The position numbers and the translations under genes are program-made. A DNA stretch of 64,000 nt from DATAPD01 sp036265385 (lineage in GTDB: Bacteria > Acidobacteriota > Terriglobia > Terriglobales > Acidobacteriaceae): positions 372,001 through 436,000 of the forward strand of contig DATAPD010000042.1 in the NCBI GenBank assembly GCA_036265385.1, written 5' to 3'. Below, piece after piece: positions 32,325 through 41,541 of the stretch (position 1 is the stretch's first letter; every line of letters begins with the position of its first letter). Under the pieces are notes generated by a model. The model searched no databases. It was given only the letters and a program-made list of their open reading frames with translations, and had not been told where the DNA came from.

Positions 32325-32383
32325 GGACACGAGTATAGACAGGCGTTGGCTGGATTGTGAGTGTAACGGCGATTTTTCGCCAA

Positions 32384-32872
32384 TCAACGGATTCGAGTCT
32401 CAATCTTGGGCGGACTGGCATCCACGACGAAGCTACGGCGTACCGATAAGGCGGAGCACGACGTCTCGTTGAAAGCGGTCGTGAGATGAACTGGAATGAC
32501 GTGCGTGACCCCATTTTTCTGCACTCGTAGCCAATAGTATCCGGGCAAAATCCCTTTGAACTCGAAGGCACCGTACTTGCGTGATATAGCAGTCGCTATT
32601 GAGCCAGCGGCACAGCATTCTTTGTCCGCCTTCGTCGCAGGGTAAAGAGTGACGGTTGCACCGCGAAGGTATGCCTCATACAGGCGAGTCTCAGTTCTGC
32701 CGTCCACGACGATCGTTCTCTTCTCAGCGGTTTCGAGTTGTAGTTGTCCGCAAAGTTGATCGACATCCTGCCAGTGGACTTGTTCTTCGGCTTGGGATGA
32801 GGGTGGGTACAGAGAACTAGCAATCAAAAGAAACATGGCCAATCGTGCCGGTGTGCGTCTGGAAAAGTTCAC
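32384..32872 (-). CDS. Secreted protein with carboxypeptidase-regulatory-like fold
   Basis: 162 residues. A signal peptide lies at about 1-28 (LAMFLLIASSLYPPSSQA). The mature part has beta-strand patterns and the phrase YGAFEFKGILPGYYWLRVQK, typical of a carboxypeptidase-regulatory or transthyretin-like beta-sandwich. Six cysteines (CGQL, ECCAAG, TSCSA) may form disulfides. Function unknown; such domains in Acidobacteria often occur in exported proteins. Confidence 0.65.
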   Translation of the reverse strand: MNFSRRTPARLAMFLLIASSLYPPSSQAEEQVHWQDVDQLCGQLQLETAEKRTIVVDGRTETRLYEAYLRGATVTLYPATKADKECCAAGSIATAISRKYGAFEFKGILPGYYWLRVQKNGVTHVIPVHLTTAFNETSCSALSVRRSFVVDASPPKIETRIR

Positions 32873-33024
32873 AATCTATTGGACACCGCCGCCCTGCTGT
32901 TCGCAGCTTACGGCCGTAACTGTCGTAAGCAGCCGAGATCACTCATTGACTCCCTTCCATTGCTTCCATACACTGCCGTCCGATTAGCACACAGATTATT
33001 AATTCTCTCGTCCGGAGAGTTGGC

Positions 33025-33873
33025 GTGCGCGCACACATAACCCCGCTATCGATTTGTCTTGTCAGCTTGTTGATCGTCTTCTCGGCGCGAGCTTCTTCCA
33101 GTCAGGAATCCGCAGCCACCAATCCTCTTGCCGAAAAGCCGGAGGCGATAAAGGAAGGGAACTCTCTTTTTCGATCCAATTGCTCGCCGTGCCATGGATT
33201 GAATGCGAAGGGCGGCGGGCGTGGGCCTGACCTTAGCGCAGGGCGCTGGGTCCATGGTGGCACCGACGAGGCGATCTATCACACGATTACCACCGGTATT
33301 CCCGGCACGGACATGCCCGCGAACGATCTACCGGATTCCGAGACCTGGGCCATCATTGCGTATCTGCGCTCGCTTGCTCCCGCAGAGCGCGTTGCGCAAG
33401 TGGGAAATGCGGAAAAAGGCAGTCATCTGTTCTGGGAAACCCTGCAGTGCGGACGCTGCCACATGGTGAATGGCCGCGGCGGCATTCTCGGTCCTGAACT
33501 GTCGCGCGTGGCGGCGGGCCGCTCGGATGCTTATTTGATCGAGTCGATCCGTGAGCCAGATAAAGACCTCACGCATTTTCCGCCCGATCCGAATAACCAT
33601 TTCGGGCCGACGATGATCTATGACACGGTGACTGTAACGATGGCTAGCGGAGAAAAAGTTCGTGGCATCGCACGAAACGAAGACACATTTTCGATCCAGT
33701 TGCTCGACACCGAACAGCATTTGCGAGTGTTTCGAAAGAGTGAGCTCAAAGACATCGCTCACGAGCGCAAATCCGTTATGCCTCGATATTCCGAAAAGAT
33801 GTTGAACGCCTATGACCTGCAGGACCTGGTTGCATATCTCGGGAGCCTTCGCGGGGAGCAGGATTCCAAATGA
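33025..33873 (+). CDS. Diheme cytochrome c with heme-binding-domain C-terminus
   Basis: 282 residues with a signal peptide (1-25). Two c-type heme sites are visible: CSPCH near residue 55 and CGRCH near 146. Each is followed by a GP-rich stretch and by a downstream methionine or other axial ligand. The C-terminal 90 residues (TVTMASGEKVRGIARNEDTF, DLVAYLGSLR) match the putative heme-binding domain found with PQQ enzymes. It is periplasmic and should accept electrons from the PQQ dehydrogenase whose ATG overlaps its stop (ATGA at 33870). GTG 33025 is used, with GGAGAG upstream. Confidence 0.88.
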   Translation: MRAHITPLSICLVSLLIVFSARASSSQESAATNPLAEKPEAIKEGNSLFRSNCSPCHGLNAKGGGRGPDLSAGRWVHGGTDEAIYHTITTGIPGTDMPANDLPDSETWAIIAYLRSLAPAERVAQVGNAEKGSHLFWETLQCGRCHMVNGRGGILGPELSRVAAGRSDAYLIESIREPDKDLTHFPPDPNNHFGPTMIYDTVTVTMASGEKVRGIARNEDTFSIQLLDTEQHLRVFRKSELKDIAHERKSVMPRYSEKMLNAYDLQDLVAYLGSLRGEQDSK

Positions 33874-35462
33874 AAAAAATCTTCCTCGTGTTGGGCATAC
33901 TTCTCAGCATTTTTCCGGGCATGCAGGCGCAGGTCACTTACGAACGTATCCGGGATGCGGCCAAAGAGCCTCAGAACTGGTTGACTTATTCAGGAGGCTA
34001 CGCGGGATGGAGATACAGCACGCTGGATCAGATCAACGCGGGCAACGTCTCCAAGCTGACGATGCAGTGGGCATTTCAGACCGGCGACATCGGGGAATTT
34101 GAAACTACTCCGATCGCGGTCAATGGCATTCTCTATGGCACAGGACAGAATGACCGCGCTTTCGCCATCGACGCGCGCACGGGACGGGCAATCTGGCGAT
34201 ACCAGCGTGTTCTTCCGGATCACGTGAAGCCATGCTGCGGACGGGTGAATCGTGGATTCGCGCTACTCGGCGATAAAGTGTTCATGGCCACGCTTGACGC
34301 GCACGTCATCGCGCTCGATACGCGCACCGGCAACATTGTATGGGATACAACAGCCGCGGATTACAAGCAGGCGTATACGTTCACGGTGGCTCCGCTTGTT
34401 GTGAAAGACAAAGTCATCGTGGGTGTTTCGGGAGGTGAATACGGGATCCGCGGCTTCGTGGATGCGTATGACGCGGCCACAGGAAAACGTGCCTGGCGTT
34501 TCGAAACTGTTCCCGGTCCGGGGGAGCCTGGCCACGAAACCTGGGATGCGGAGTCATGGAAGAGCGGCGGAGCTCCAGCATGGCTCACCGGAACGTATGA
34601 TCCGGAACTCAATCTGATTTATTGGCCGACGGGGAATCCTTCGCCCAGTAACTACGGTGGCGAGCGCAAGGGAGACAATCTTTACAGCAACTCGATGCTC
34701 GCGCTCGATGCCGACACGGGCAAGCTGAAGTGGTATTACCAGTTCACGCCACATGATCTGTACGACTACGACGCGACGCAGATTCCGGTTCTGGTCGATG
34801 CCGATTGGGAAGGGAAGCCGCGCAAGTTGCTCATCCATGCGAATCGAAATGGCTTCATGTATGTGCTTGATCGCATTACCGGCCAGTTTCTTTTCGCGAA
34901 GGCGTTTGGCAAAGTGACTTGGGCGACCGGCATTTCTCCGGAAGGCAAACCAATCCTCAATTCGGATGCGACGCCGGATGCAATCGGCAAACGGGTTTGT
35001 CCAGGCGCAATCGGCCTGACCAACTGGTTTTCGCCTTCTTACAGTCCGGGAACGAAGCTTCTGTATGTGGCAACGACAAACGAATGCGACGTGTTCACCA
35101 GTTCGCCGCAGCAGTATCGCGCGGGGCACGATTTCCTGGGCAGTATCTACGTCCCCGATCCGAAGGAGCGTCCGTCAGGTTCGCTTAAGGCGTTCGATCC
35201 GCTGACCGCGACGGAGAAGTGGGAATTCAAGTACTTCAGCAATCCGAATGCGGGCGCGCTGTCGACGAAGGGCGGAGTGGTGTTCGCAGGCGAGTCGGAT
35301 GGGAACTTCATCGCACTCGATGCGCAGACGGGCAAAGATCTCTGGCACGTTCAACTGGGTGCGGCGGTGTATTCGGCGGCGATTAGTTATCAGGTGGAGG
35401 GGCGGCAGTACGTGGTGATTCCGGCGGGAGCGGCTTTGTTCTCATTTGCGCTGCCTCAATGA
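33870..35462 (+). CDS. PQQ-dependent alcohol/glucose-type dehydrogenase
   Basis: 530 residues, an eight-bladed propeller with a signal peptide (about 1-18). The vicinal cysteine pair that stacks on PQQ is present (VKPCCGRVNRG near residue 112). The tryptophan-docking repeats (IDARTGRAIWRY, LDTRTGNIVWD, LDADTGKLKWYYQ, LDAQTGKDLWHV) mark the blades. Asp and Asn ligands for calcium or lanthanide should lie around YWPTGNPSPSNYGG and YDYDATQIPVL. An aspartate after the catalytic DYDAT is present, but whether the metal is Ca or a lanthanide cannot be decided by eye. It is coupled to the diheme cytochrome just upstream, forming a periplasmic alcohol-oxidising unit. Confidence 0.88.
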   Translation: MKKIFLVLGILLSIFPGMQAQVTYERIRDAAKEPQNWLTYSGGYAGWRYSTLDQINAGNVSKLTMQWAFQTGDIGEFETTPIAVNGILYGTGQNDRAFAIDARTGRAIWRYQRVLPDHVKPCCGRVNRGFALLGDKVFMATLDAHVIALDTRTGNIVWDTTAADYKQAYTFTVAPLVVKDKVIVGVSGGEYGIRGFVDAYDAATGKRAWRFETVPGPGEPGHETWDAESWKSGGAPAWLTGTYDPELNLIYWPTGNPSPSNYGGERKGDNLYSNSMLALDADTGKLKWYYQFTPHDLYDYDATQIPVLVDADWEGKPRKLLIHANRNGFMYVLDRITGQFLFAKAFGKVTWATGISPEGKPILNSDATPDAIGKRVCPGAIGLTNWFSPSYSPGTKLLYVATTNECDVFTSSPQQYRAGHDFLGSIYVPDPKERPSGSLKAFDPLTATEKWEFKYFSNPNAGALSTKGGVVFAGESDGNFIALDAQTGKDLWHVQLGAAVYSAAISYQVEGRQYVVIPAGAALFSFALPQ

Positions 35463-35600
35463 TGGGCGGCCGAGCGCAGTCGTAGTTCCTAAGTTGAACA
35501 TTCCACAGTGATTTCATTACTTCCGTAAGTCTCAAGCAGGCCTTTTCTGCTGCGCGGTTCGCCCGCACTGGCTACGCTCGAAGCGAGCACGTGTGCCCGC

Positions 35601-36662
35601 GTGCCACTTCGAACCGTGCTGGCCGCATTTCAACTCGCGATCTCTGTATCGCCGATCTGGTCGTATGTGCTGATCGCGGTCGGGCTCTATCTTTTTGTGT
35701 ATGGCTTTCGGCTGCTGATCCGGCGTCGGCTGCTGCTGAGCACCCCGCAATCGAAAATCCGAAGCGCCGCGCTCGGTCTGGTAGAGGTGAACGGACTGGC
35801 AGTCGGCCCCTACACGTTGCATGCTCCGATCACTGGCAAGCCCTGCTTCTATTACCGCACGGTCGCGTGGGAATATCAGCAGGAAGGCAGAAGCAATCAG
35901 TGGAAGAAGGTAGCCGAAGAGAACCTGCACGTGCCTTTTTTCCTCGATGACAACACTGGAACCATGCTGATCGATCCGCGAGGAGCGGAACTCGATATTC
36001 ATCGCGATTTCCGCCATGAATTCAGCGACTCGATTCTGTCTATGGCAGATCCCGTGCCACAGAGCGTGCGTTCATTCTTGTTGCGCCACGGAGTCGCATG
36101 TGAAAAGAAAATTCGTGTCGAGGAATATTGCATCAAGCCGAAAAACGCGTTGTTCATCGTCGGCACGCTGATGGAGAATCCGTCTTATCGAAGTGATGGG
36201 AGCGCGACGAAAAACAAGATCGCATGGTTGGTGCGGGCCACGGCGAATCACGAAGCATCGCAAGGTCCCGAAGTCGTGTACTTATCGACTGAGAATCTAC
36301 CCGCGTCTTCCTCTCAGATGACGCAGCAACAGAAAGTGGCGGCTGCACTCCTGAAAGCTGGCATCACGAAACCAGCCGCTTGGGAAGCTGCAGGCGTTTC
36401 GGCGTCATCGGTCGCGGTCGAGGCCCCGCCCGTAGAGGAGCGGCAAGTCCCGGTCGAGGAGAACAAAGAGGCTTTGCCAGGTTTCGATCTCAACTGCCCA
36501 GTGGTTTTGGGCAAAGGTAAGAACGATCAGACGCTGCTGATCTCGTGGAGAAGTGAAACCGCCTTAGCCCGCTCTCTCGGTTGGAAATCCGCGCTCATGC
36601 TGAGTGGCGGCCCCGTGCTGATTCTGGCAGGTGTCTATCTCTTCATGGGCCTGAACGCCTAG
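35601..36662 (+). CDS. GIDE-domain membrane protein (MUL1-like, prokaryotic)
   Basis: 353 residues. A transmembrane segment lies near residues 15-37 (IWSYVLIAVGLYLFVYGFRLLI). Residues 50-250 follow the GIDE domain pattern (VNGLAVGPYTLHAPITGKPC, YRTVAWEY, VPFFLDDNTGTMLIDP, EYCIKPKNALFIVGTL), known from mitochondrial MUL1 and from bacterial homologues that lack the RING finger. A second hydrophobic segment lies near the C-terminus (ALMLSGGPVLILAGVYLFMG). No RING zinc motif is seen, so ubiquitin-ligase activity is not implied. Start GTG 35601 is uncertain. Confidence 0.75.
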   Translation: MPLRTVLAAFQLAISVSPIWSYVLIAVGLYLFVYGFRLLIRRRLLLSTPQSKIRSAALGLVEVNGLAVGPYTLHAPITGKPCFYYRTVAWEYQQEGRSNQWKKVAEENLHVPFFLDDNTGTMLIDPRGAELDIHRDFRHEFSDSILSMADPVPQSVRSFLLRHGVACEKKIRVEEYCIKPKNALFIVGTLMENPSYRSDGSATKNKIAWLVRATANHEASQGPEVVYLSTENLPASSSQMTQQQKVAAALLKAGITKPAAWEAAGVSASSVAVEAPPVEERQVPVEENKEALPGFDLNCPVVLGKGKNDQTLLISWRSETALARSLGWKSALMLSGGPVLILAGVYLFMGLNA

Positions 36663-36731
36663 TCTCCGGCACCACGCTTCTAACGTACTGGCACAGACGT
36701 GTTATCCAGGGTTTGGCTTCTCTCCATTAGA

Positions 36732-37511
36732 ATGTCCGGCGTGAGCGACGCCGTTCGCATCGGGATCCTTGGGGACTTCAACACCGAATTTCGCTCCCAT
36801 CACGCCACCAACGACTCCATCCAGCACGCCGCCCGCAAGCTCAAGCTGGAGGTCGAGTCGGAATGGTTGCCGACGGCGTCATTACTTGAGCCTTCCGCTG
36901 AGAAGAAGCTGGAATCATTCGATGGGCTGTGGGCTTCGGCGGGTAGTCCCTATAAAAGTTTTGATGGGATGTTGCGTGGGATCCAGTTCGCGCGCACCCG
37001 CGACTGGCCTTTTCTCGGGACCTGCGGCGGATTCCAGTACACGTTGATCGAATGTGCCCGCAATGTGATCGGGCTGGCGGATGCGGATTCCGCGGAAAAC
37101 AATCCCGATTCGAAAAATATCATCATCTACCCGGTTGCATGCGCCGTACCCAAGCAGAAAAAGGGTGCTCCAAAGCTCTCGGGCGCCGTTCCGGAGATTC
37201 GCCTTCGCCCGGGCTCGTATCTACAAAGCTTTTACGGTTCAGACGTGGTCGAGGAGGAGTTCTTCTGCAATTTCGAAGTGAATCCTGAATTTGAGTGGGC
37301 TTCGATCGAAGCCGGTTTTCCAGTGGCTGCGCGAGGATCAGGCGGAGAAGTGCGCGCCATTGAATCACCCACACACCGCTTTTTTATCGCGACTCTGTTT
37401 CAGCCCCAGCTCGCCTCAAAACCGACGCGGCCTCATCCACTGGTGATGGCATTTATCCAGGCCGCGGCTGACTGGGGACGAAAGAAACTGGATGACAGCA
37501 TTCTGGTGTAA
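36732..37511 (+). CDS. CTP-synthase-like glutamine amidotransferase domain protein with altered triad
   Basis: About 259 residues. It resembles the C-terminal glutaminase domain of CTP synthase as a stand-alone protein. The nucleophile elbow is intact (FLGTCGGFQYTLIE, Cys near residue 97). The usual HPE of the triad region is replaced: ATLFQPQLASKP carries Q in both the histidine and glutamate places. A family annotated CTP synthase C-terminal region-related (seleno)protein has this kind of layout; here the residue is cysteine. Catalysis, if any, would differ from normal glutaminases. It overlaps the L,D-transpeptidase start by 20 bases. Confidence 0.8.
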   Translation: MSGVSDAVRIGILGDFNTEFRSHHATNDSIQHAARKLKLEVESEWLPTASLLEPSAEKKLESFDGLWASAGSPYKSFDGMLRGIQFARTRDWPFLGTCGGFQYTLIECARNVIGLADADSAENNPDSKNIIIYPVACAVPKQKKGAPKLSGAVPEIRLRPGSYLQSFYGSDVVEEEFFCNFEVNPEFEWASIEAGFPVAARGSGGEVRAIESPTHRFFIATLFQPQLASKPTRPHPLVMAFIQAAADWGRKKLDDSILV

Positions 37512-38022
37512 GATCGCCGCTCGCTTCGCGCCGTGCGCTGTACTCCTTGCGCTCCTGAGTGCATGGCTCTACCCAAGTGCACGAATCAAAAACTCATTTC
37601 CTATTGATCGTGTCGTGGTCTACAAAAAGGACCACAAGCTGGTGCTCGTTTCGCACGGAAGAGAAGTGCGTACGTACAAGATTGCCTTGGGAGGCCAGCC
37701 AGTTGGACCGAAGACGCAACAAGGCGACCATCGGACTCCTGAGGGTATCTACATCCTCGACTCAAGAAATCCCAACAGCCACTACTACAAAGCCTTTCAC
37801 ATCTCTTATCCGAATTCGAAGGACGTTGCTGCGGCGGCAAAGGCGAAGGTAAGCCCGGGCGGTGACATCATGCTTCATGGGTTGCCGAAAGAGTATGCCT
37901 GGGTAGGAAAGGCCCATATCGCACACGATTGGACCGATGGATGCATCGCTGTCACTAATGAAGAGATGGATGAGCTTTGGAATTTGATTCCGGTAGGAAC
38001 TGAGATTGAGATCAAGCCCTAA
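37492..38022 (+). CDS. L,D-transpeptidase (YkuD domain)
   Basis: 176 residues. It has an N-terminal signal or anchor segment (about residues 8-25). The YkuD core covers residues 35-176, with the catalytic block HDWTDGCIAVTNEEMDELW near residue 143, where the His, the Gly-Cys and the following polar residue match the HxxSxGC pattern (T in place of S). YkuD enzymes cross-link peptidoglycan or attach proteins to it in the periplasm. The start ATG 37492 lies inside the preceding amidotransferase gene, so translational coupling is likely. Confidence 0.88.
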   Translation: MTAFWCKIAARFAPCAVLLALLSAWLYPSARIKNSFPIDRVVVYKKDHKLVLVSHGREVRTYKIALGGQPVGPKTQQGDHRTPEGIYILDSRNPNSHYYKAFHISYPNSKDVAAAAKAKVSPGGDIMLHGLPKEYAWVGKAHIAHDWTDGCIAVTNEEMDELWNLIPVGTEIEIKP

Positions 38023-38023
38023 C

Positions 38024-38048
38024 AGCTGAGAGCTGACCGCTGCATTCT
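38024..38048. repeat. Heptamer-period tract between convergent genes
   Basis: AGCTGAGAGCTGACCGCTGC shows AGCTGAG, AGCTGAC, CGCTGCA units right after the L,D-transpeptidase stop. Confidence 0.5.
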
Positions 38049-38051
38049 GCC

Positions 38052-38939
38052 TTACATCAGATCGCAGTTCGCTACGCACTTCACTGTCTGCAATTCGATT
38101 TCGGTCTTCTTGCTTGGTGGATTGTTGCCGTCGGGCATCACGACGACCGCTTGCGGCCCGTCTGCGAAGTTGAATGTGCACTCGAACGTGAGTTTCTCGA
38201 CTCCGCGCTGCTTGCAGGACGTCTTGGACATCGCGGCATTCAAGCTTCCTGGGGTTTCGTATAACTGATCGGCCACACTCGTGGGCAGTACGGCGATTGA
38301 CATCGGCTGGCTCGCCTTGATCCGTATGCTCAAGGGCTGGTGATCGCGCTCGGGAGTCAGCAGGTTATAGATCTTGGGATTCGTGCTCGTCTTGTACTTC
38401 TCTTTTGCGAGCACGGTCCATTGAAACTGCGCCTCGCGACAATTCTCGATGCAAGCCCACTTGTAGTATTGGACCGACACGCCGTTCGGTGCAGCGAAGA
38501 TCCGTGGGTTCACTCCGTGGCCAATGACTGCGCCGACGCCACTCAGGATTGCGCCGCCGGTTCCTTTACGTTCGTCGCGAATCAGCAGGATCATCGGGCG
38601 GGCAGATGGCAGATGACACTCGTACATCGTGTTGACGACGTGTTCGCGAACGCAGCGAAAATCCAGTTCGTACAGCCGCTCTGGATGGTGGGCCGCATTG
38701 TTCCAGTCGTCTTCCCACGTCAAGCCCACTGTCACCGGTTGACGAGCTTCGATACCCACGTGGATGTTGCCGCCGTCCGCGCCGGGATGATAGACACGCC
38801 CCCCGAAGGTTTCGGCGGGATCAAGCCGTAAAGTTTCCAGGTTGGCAGGTCGCCAATCGAATGTTTTGTCTTGGGCAGTGGCTGTCGGGATAAAAAACAG
38901 AGCGACGGCCAAAGCCACGAATACCCGCGTGTTCCCCAT
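38052..38939 (-). CDS. Secreted protein of unknown function
   Basis: 295 residues with a clear signal peptide (VFVALAVALFFIPTATAQ). The mature part is rich in beta-strand pattern. It contains VGLTWEDDWNNAAHHPERLY, then several cysteines (FRCVREHVVNTMYECHL, WACIENCREAQFQW, SCKQRG). No known family was recognised. It faces the L,D-transpeptidase gene and ends 30 bases from it. Confidence 0.65.
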   Translation of the reverse strand: MGNTRVFVALAVALFFIPTATAQDKTFDWRPANLETLRLDPAETFGGRVYHPGADGGNIHVGIEARQPVTVGLTWEDDWNNAAHHPERLYELDFRCVREHVVNTMYECHLPSARPMILLIRDERKGTGGAILSGVGAVIGHGVNPRIFAAPNGVSVQYYKWACIENCREAQFQWTVLAKEKYKTSTNPKIYNLLTPERDHQPLSIRIKASQPMSIAVLPTSVADQLYETPGSLNAAMSKTSCKQRGVEKLTFECTFNFADGPQAVVVMPDGNNPPSKKTEIELQTVKCVANCDLM

Positions 38940-39162
38940 GATGAAAGTCTAGGGTCGCCGCCGAGCTCTTCTTGAGCGCTTTCTTCTCTTCTTCATTACG
39001 GACGTAATCCCGGAATTCATCAGATTAAGCGTTGTAACAAGTGGCTGGAACGGGGGCTCTGTGCCATGCTGTTGGACACAAAGCACATGCTGAATTCTGT
39101 AAATCCGGACGATCGGATGCTGCGCAGCCGGGCCCATTTGGCTCGCGATAGCGGGTAACGTT

Positions 39163-39669
39163 GTGATGGCGTTGTGTACGTACGCGATCATTGGCTGGAA
39201 CTCCGCGGGCGGACATGCCGCGGCTCGTAACACGGCACGCTTTTCATTTTTGTGGTTCGCGTTCGCATTCGCTCTACCCGGCCTGGTCCGTTTTCATGGC
39301 GCAATGCCGAGCGAAACGCGAGCCATCCAAGCTTTCGTTTCGGCCCATACGATTCACTACTGCGCTGTTCTAACCATGGGATATCTAGCGGCAGACAGCA
39401 TTCTCAGAAAAGGCAACAGGGGCTCGGTGTTGTTTGTGGCGATCGGATTTGTGCTTGTCCTGATGGTGGGCCTTACGTCGAATCCAGAGCTCGCGCGGAA
39501 GTATCGGCGTATGAACGCGATCCTGCTTTATGTGGTGTTTCTGATCTTTCTCGTCGCGTATGGAAAGCACCCTGATCATCTCCTCCGATTCCTGCTGATT
39601 CCACTTCTGCTCGCGCTCATTCTGCGTTGGAGTTCTCGCCTGACGATCTATACAGCGCAAGATGCCTGA
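39163..39669 (+). CDS. Small multi-pass membrane protein
   Basis: 168 residues, four to five hydrophobic segments (FSFLWFAFAFALPGLV, CAVLTMGYLAADSI, VLFVAIGFVLVLMVG, MNAILLYVVFLIFLVAYG, LLRFLLIPLLLALIL). A short arginine-rich loop (RKYRRMN) precedes the fourth. No family recognised. Starts GTG 39163 and ATG 39166 are both possible and neither has a strong ribosome site. Confidence 0.55.
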   Translation: MMALCTYAIIGWNSAGGHAAARNTARFSFLWFAFAFALPGLVRFHGAMPSETRAIQAFVSAHTIHYCAVLTMGYLAADSILRKGNRGSVLFVAIGFVLVLMVGLTSNPELARKYRRMNAILLYVVFLIFLVAYGKHPDHLLRFLLIPLLLALILRWSSRLTIYTAQDA

Positions 39670-39757
39670 GCTGCATTCCTGTTCCGGTTGTTGACGATTC
39701 TTAACCTTCGCCGTCAGATATTCCGGCCTACTATTCGCTCTTGAACCGGAGATCTTG

Positions 39758-41059
39758 ATGAAACGTGCGCTACCTAGTGTCCTCGTCTGCCTTTTTTCGT
39801 CGCTGCTGTTTGGTCAAAGCACATTCCATGGAAATAACGCACGGAGTGGCGTCTTCGAATCGGCGGGGCCGAAGCAAGCTCCATCCGTGAAATGGACATT
39901 TAAAGCGGCTGGGCCGATCGTCACCACTCCCGCCGTCGTTGATGGCGTTGTTTATATCGCCTCGATGTCTGGGCACATGTATGCGATCGATCAGGAGACG
40001 GGGAAAGAGAAATGGAATTTCAAATCCCGCATGCCGATTGCTTCGTCTCCGGCGATCTCGAGCGGTGTTCTTTACTTCGTTTCATCCGCGGGATCTCTGG
40101 CCGCTCTCGATGTGAAGACTGGTCAGCCGAAATGGGTCTACGCGACTGAGTATGAGCGGAAATTCGAAGCCAAGAATTTGCATGGCTATCCCTCCGCCGC
40201 GCAAACGATTCCCGACGCGTGGGACATCTGGATATCGTCGCCGGCGGTGGCCAATGGCAAGGTGTTTTTTGGAAGCGGCGACGGGAACGTGTATGCAGTC
40301 GATGCACAATCGGGTCAGTTGGTCTGGAAGTTCGCCACCAAGGATGTGGTCCACGCTTCGCCGGCAGTCGTGAACAACATCGTCTACATTGGCAGCTGGG
40401 ACAGCTATTTCTACGCACTCGATTCCGAAACCGGACAGGAAAAATGGTCGTTCAAATCGGGCGAAGACAACACGATTCACAACCAGGTTGGATTTCAATC
40501 TTCGCCCGCTGTGGTTGATGGCGTGGTTTATGTGGGTTGTAGGGATGCTCACGTGTATGCGCTTGATGCCGCCACCGGGAAAAAGAAATGGGATTACCCC
40601 GCGAACAAATCGTGGGTGAATTCCACTCCTGCCGTGCGCGATGGATTGGTTTATGCGGCGACATCTGACAGCTCTCGCGTTTTTGCCTTGGACGCAAAGA
40701 CTGGGCGCTTGCGCCTCAATTTCGACGCGAAAGCGTACGTGTTCTCCTCACCAGCGCTCGCTGGAGAACTTCTCTACATCGGTGCGCACAATGGCAAGCT
40801 CTACGGGATCGATGCGAAGACGGGTAAGTCTGTTTGGGAATTCCAGACTGAAGCCGCGAAAAAAGACCCCATGAAGGTTTTGACTGCAGATGGCGGTCTC
40901 AACCGCGAAGCTTTTGCGCCGCTGTTCGGGGACTTCGAAGATATGTATCTGGATTTCAATCGCTTCTTCTCGGTTGGCGCAATCTTGGGATCACCGACTG
41001 TGGACCACGGCGTAGTCTATTTCGGCAGCATGGATGGGAACGTCTATGCGCTGCAGTAG
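39758..41059 (+). CDS. PQQ-binding-like beta-propeller protein (BamB-like)
   Basis: 433 residues with a short signal (ALPSVLVCLFSSLLFGQ). At least six propeller blades carry the tryptophan/PQQ-like repeat (AIDQETGKEKWNFKS, ALDVKTGQPKWVYA, AVDAQSGQLVWKFATKD, ALDSETGQEKWSFKSGED, ALDAATGKKKWDYPA, GIDAKTGKSVWEFQTE). It lacks the cysteine pair and metal ligands of true PQQ enzymes, so it is a scaffold-type propeller like BamB or a YncE-like protein, located in the periplasm or outer membrane. ATG 39758 follows ACCGGAGATCTT. Confidence 0.88.
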   Translation: MKRALPSVLVCLFSSLLFGQSTFHGNNARSGVFESAGPKQAPSVKWTFKAAGPIVTTPAVVDGVVYIASMSGHMYAIDQETGKEKWNFKSRMPIASSPAISSGVLYFVSSAGSLAALDVKTGQPKWVYATEYERKFEAKNLHGYPSAAQTIPDAWDIWISSPAVANGKVFFGSGDGNVYAVDAQSGQLVWKFATKDVVHASPAVVNNIVYIGSWDSYFYALDSETGQEKWSFKSGEDNTIHNQVGFQSSPAVVDGVVYVGCRDAHVYALDAATGKKKWDYPANKSWVNSTPAVRDGLVYAATSDSSRVFALDAKTGRLRLNFDAKAYVFSSPALAGELLYIGAHNGKLYGIDAKTGKSVWEFQTEAAKKDPMKVLTADGGLNREAFAPLFGDFEDMYLDFNRFFSVGAILGSPTVDHGVVYFGSMDGNVYALQ

Positions 41060-41064
41060 GGAAT

Positions 41065-41541
41065 CTAACTGGCAGGATTTTCTGCGAAAGCGATAGTTCG
41101 GGAGACTGAACTATCGGCGGGTAATTCGGTTTCCTCACGCTGAGCGAGGCTGCGCCGAATTGCCATGTTGGCTAATCGATTGGCTTCGGTGTTTCGCTCC
41201 CTGCCCACATGCGAAATCGAGAAATGCAGGGATCGTGCCAGCTTCCGGCAGGTCCAATGGAGAGAATAAAGACGCGGGCTGCGGCACTTGTAGATGCCCG
41301 TCATCTGTTTAACCACTACCTCGGAATCCGAATAGACGTGTAGCCGCCGAGCCTTCAGTTTCAGGGCACACTGCAGAGCTTCCATCAACGCGACATATTC
41401 GGCGACATTATTGTCCTGCCGACCGATCCACTTTGCGATTGTGATTGGATTTTCTGAGGCGCCACGGATAATGACGCCGACTCCGGCTGGTCCACGATGC
41501 CCTAAACAGCCACCATCTACATACGCGACTAAATCCAGCAT
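41065..41541 (-). CDS. RNase H-like protein with altered fourth catalytic residue
   Basis: 158 residues from ATG 41541. RNase HI fold: YVDGG near residue 8, AEYVALMEAL near 50, YSDSE near 74, and VGRERNTEANRLAN near 124. The first three acidic residues (D, E, D) match RNase HI. The fourth, usually D in NxxADxLA, is N here (EANRLAN). In E. coli this fourth residue is less critical, so residual activity is possible. The protein could cut RNA-DNA hybrids or have another role. It faces the PQQ-propeller gene end by five bases. Confidence 0.85.
   Translation of the reverse strand: MLDLVAYVDGGCLGHRGPAGVGVIIRGASENPITIAKWIGRQDNNVAEYVALMEALQCALKLKARRLHVYSDSEVVVKQMTGIYKCRSPRLYSLHWTCRKLARSLHFSISHVGRERNTEANRLANMAIRRSLAQREETELPADSSVSRTIAFAENPAS

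Noticed and set aside
31378..32571. Full 397-residue version of the membrane protein on the minus strand.
   Set aside because: The first 161 residues look noncoding and overlap other frames. ATG 32088 starts a recognisable amphipathic N-terminus.
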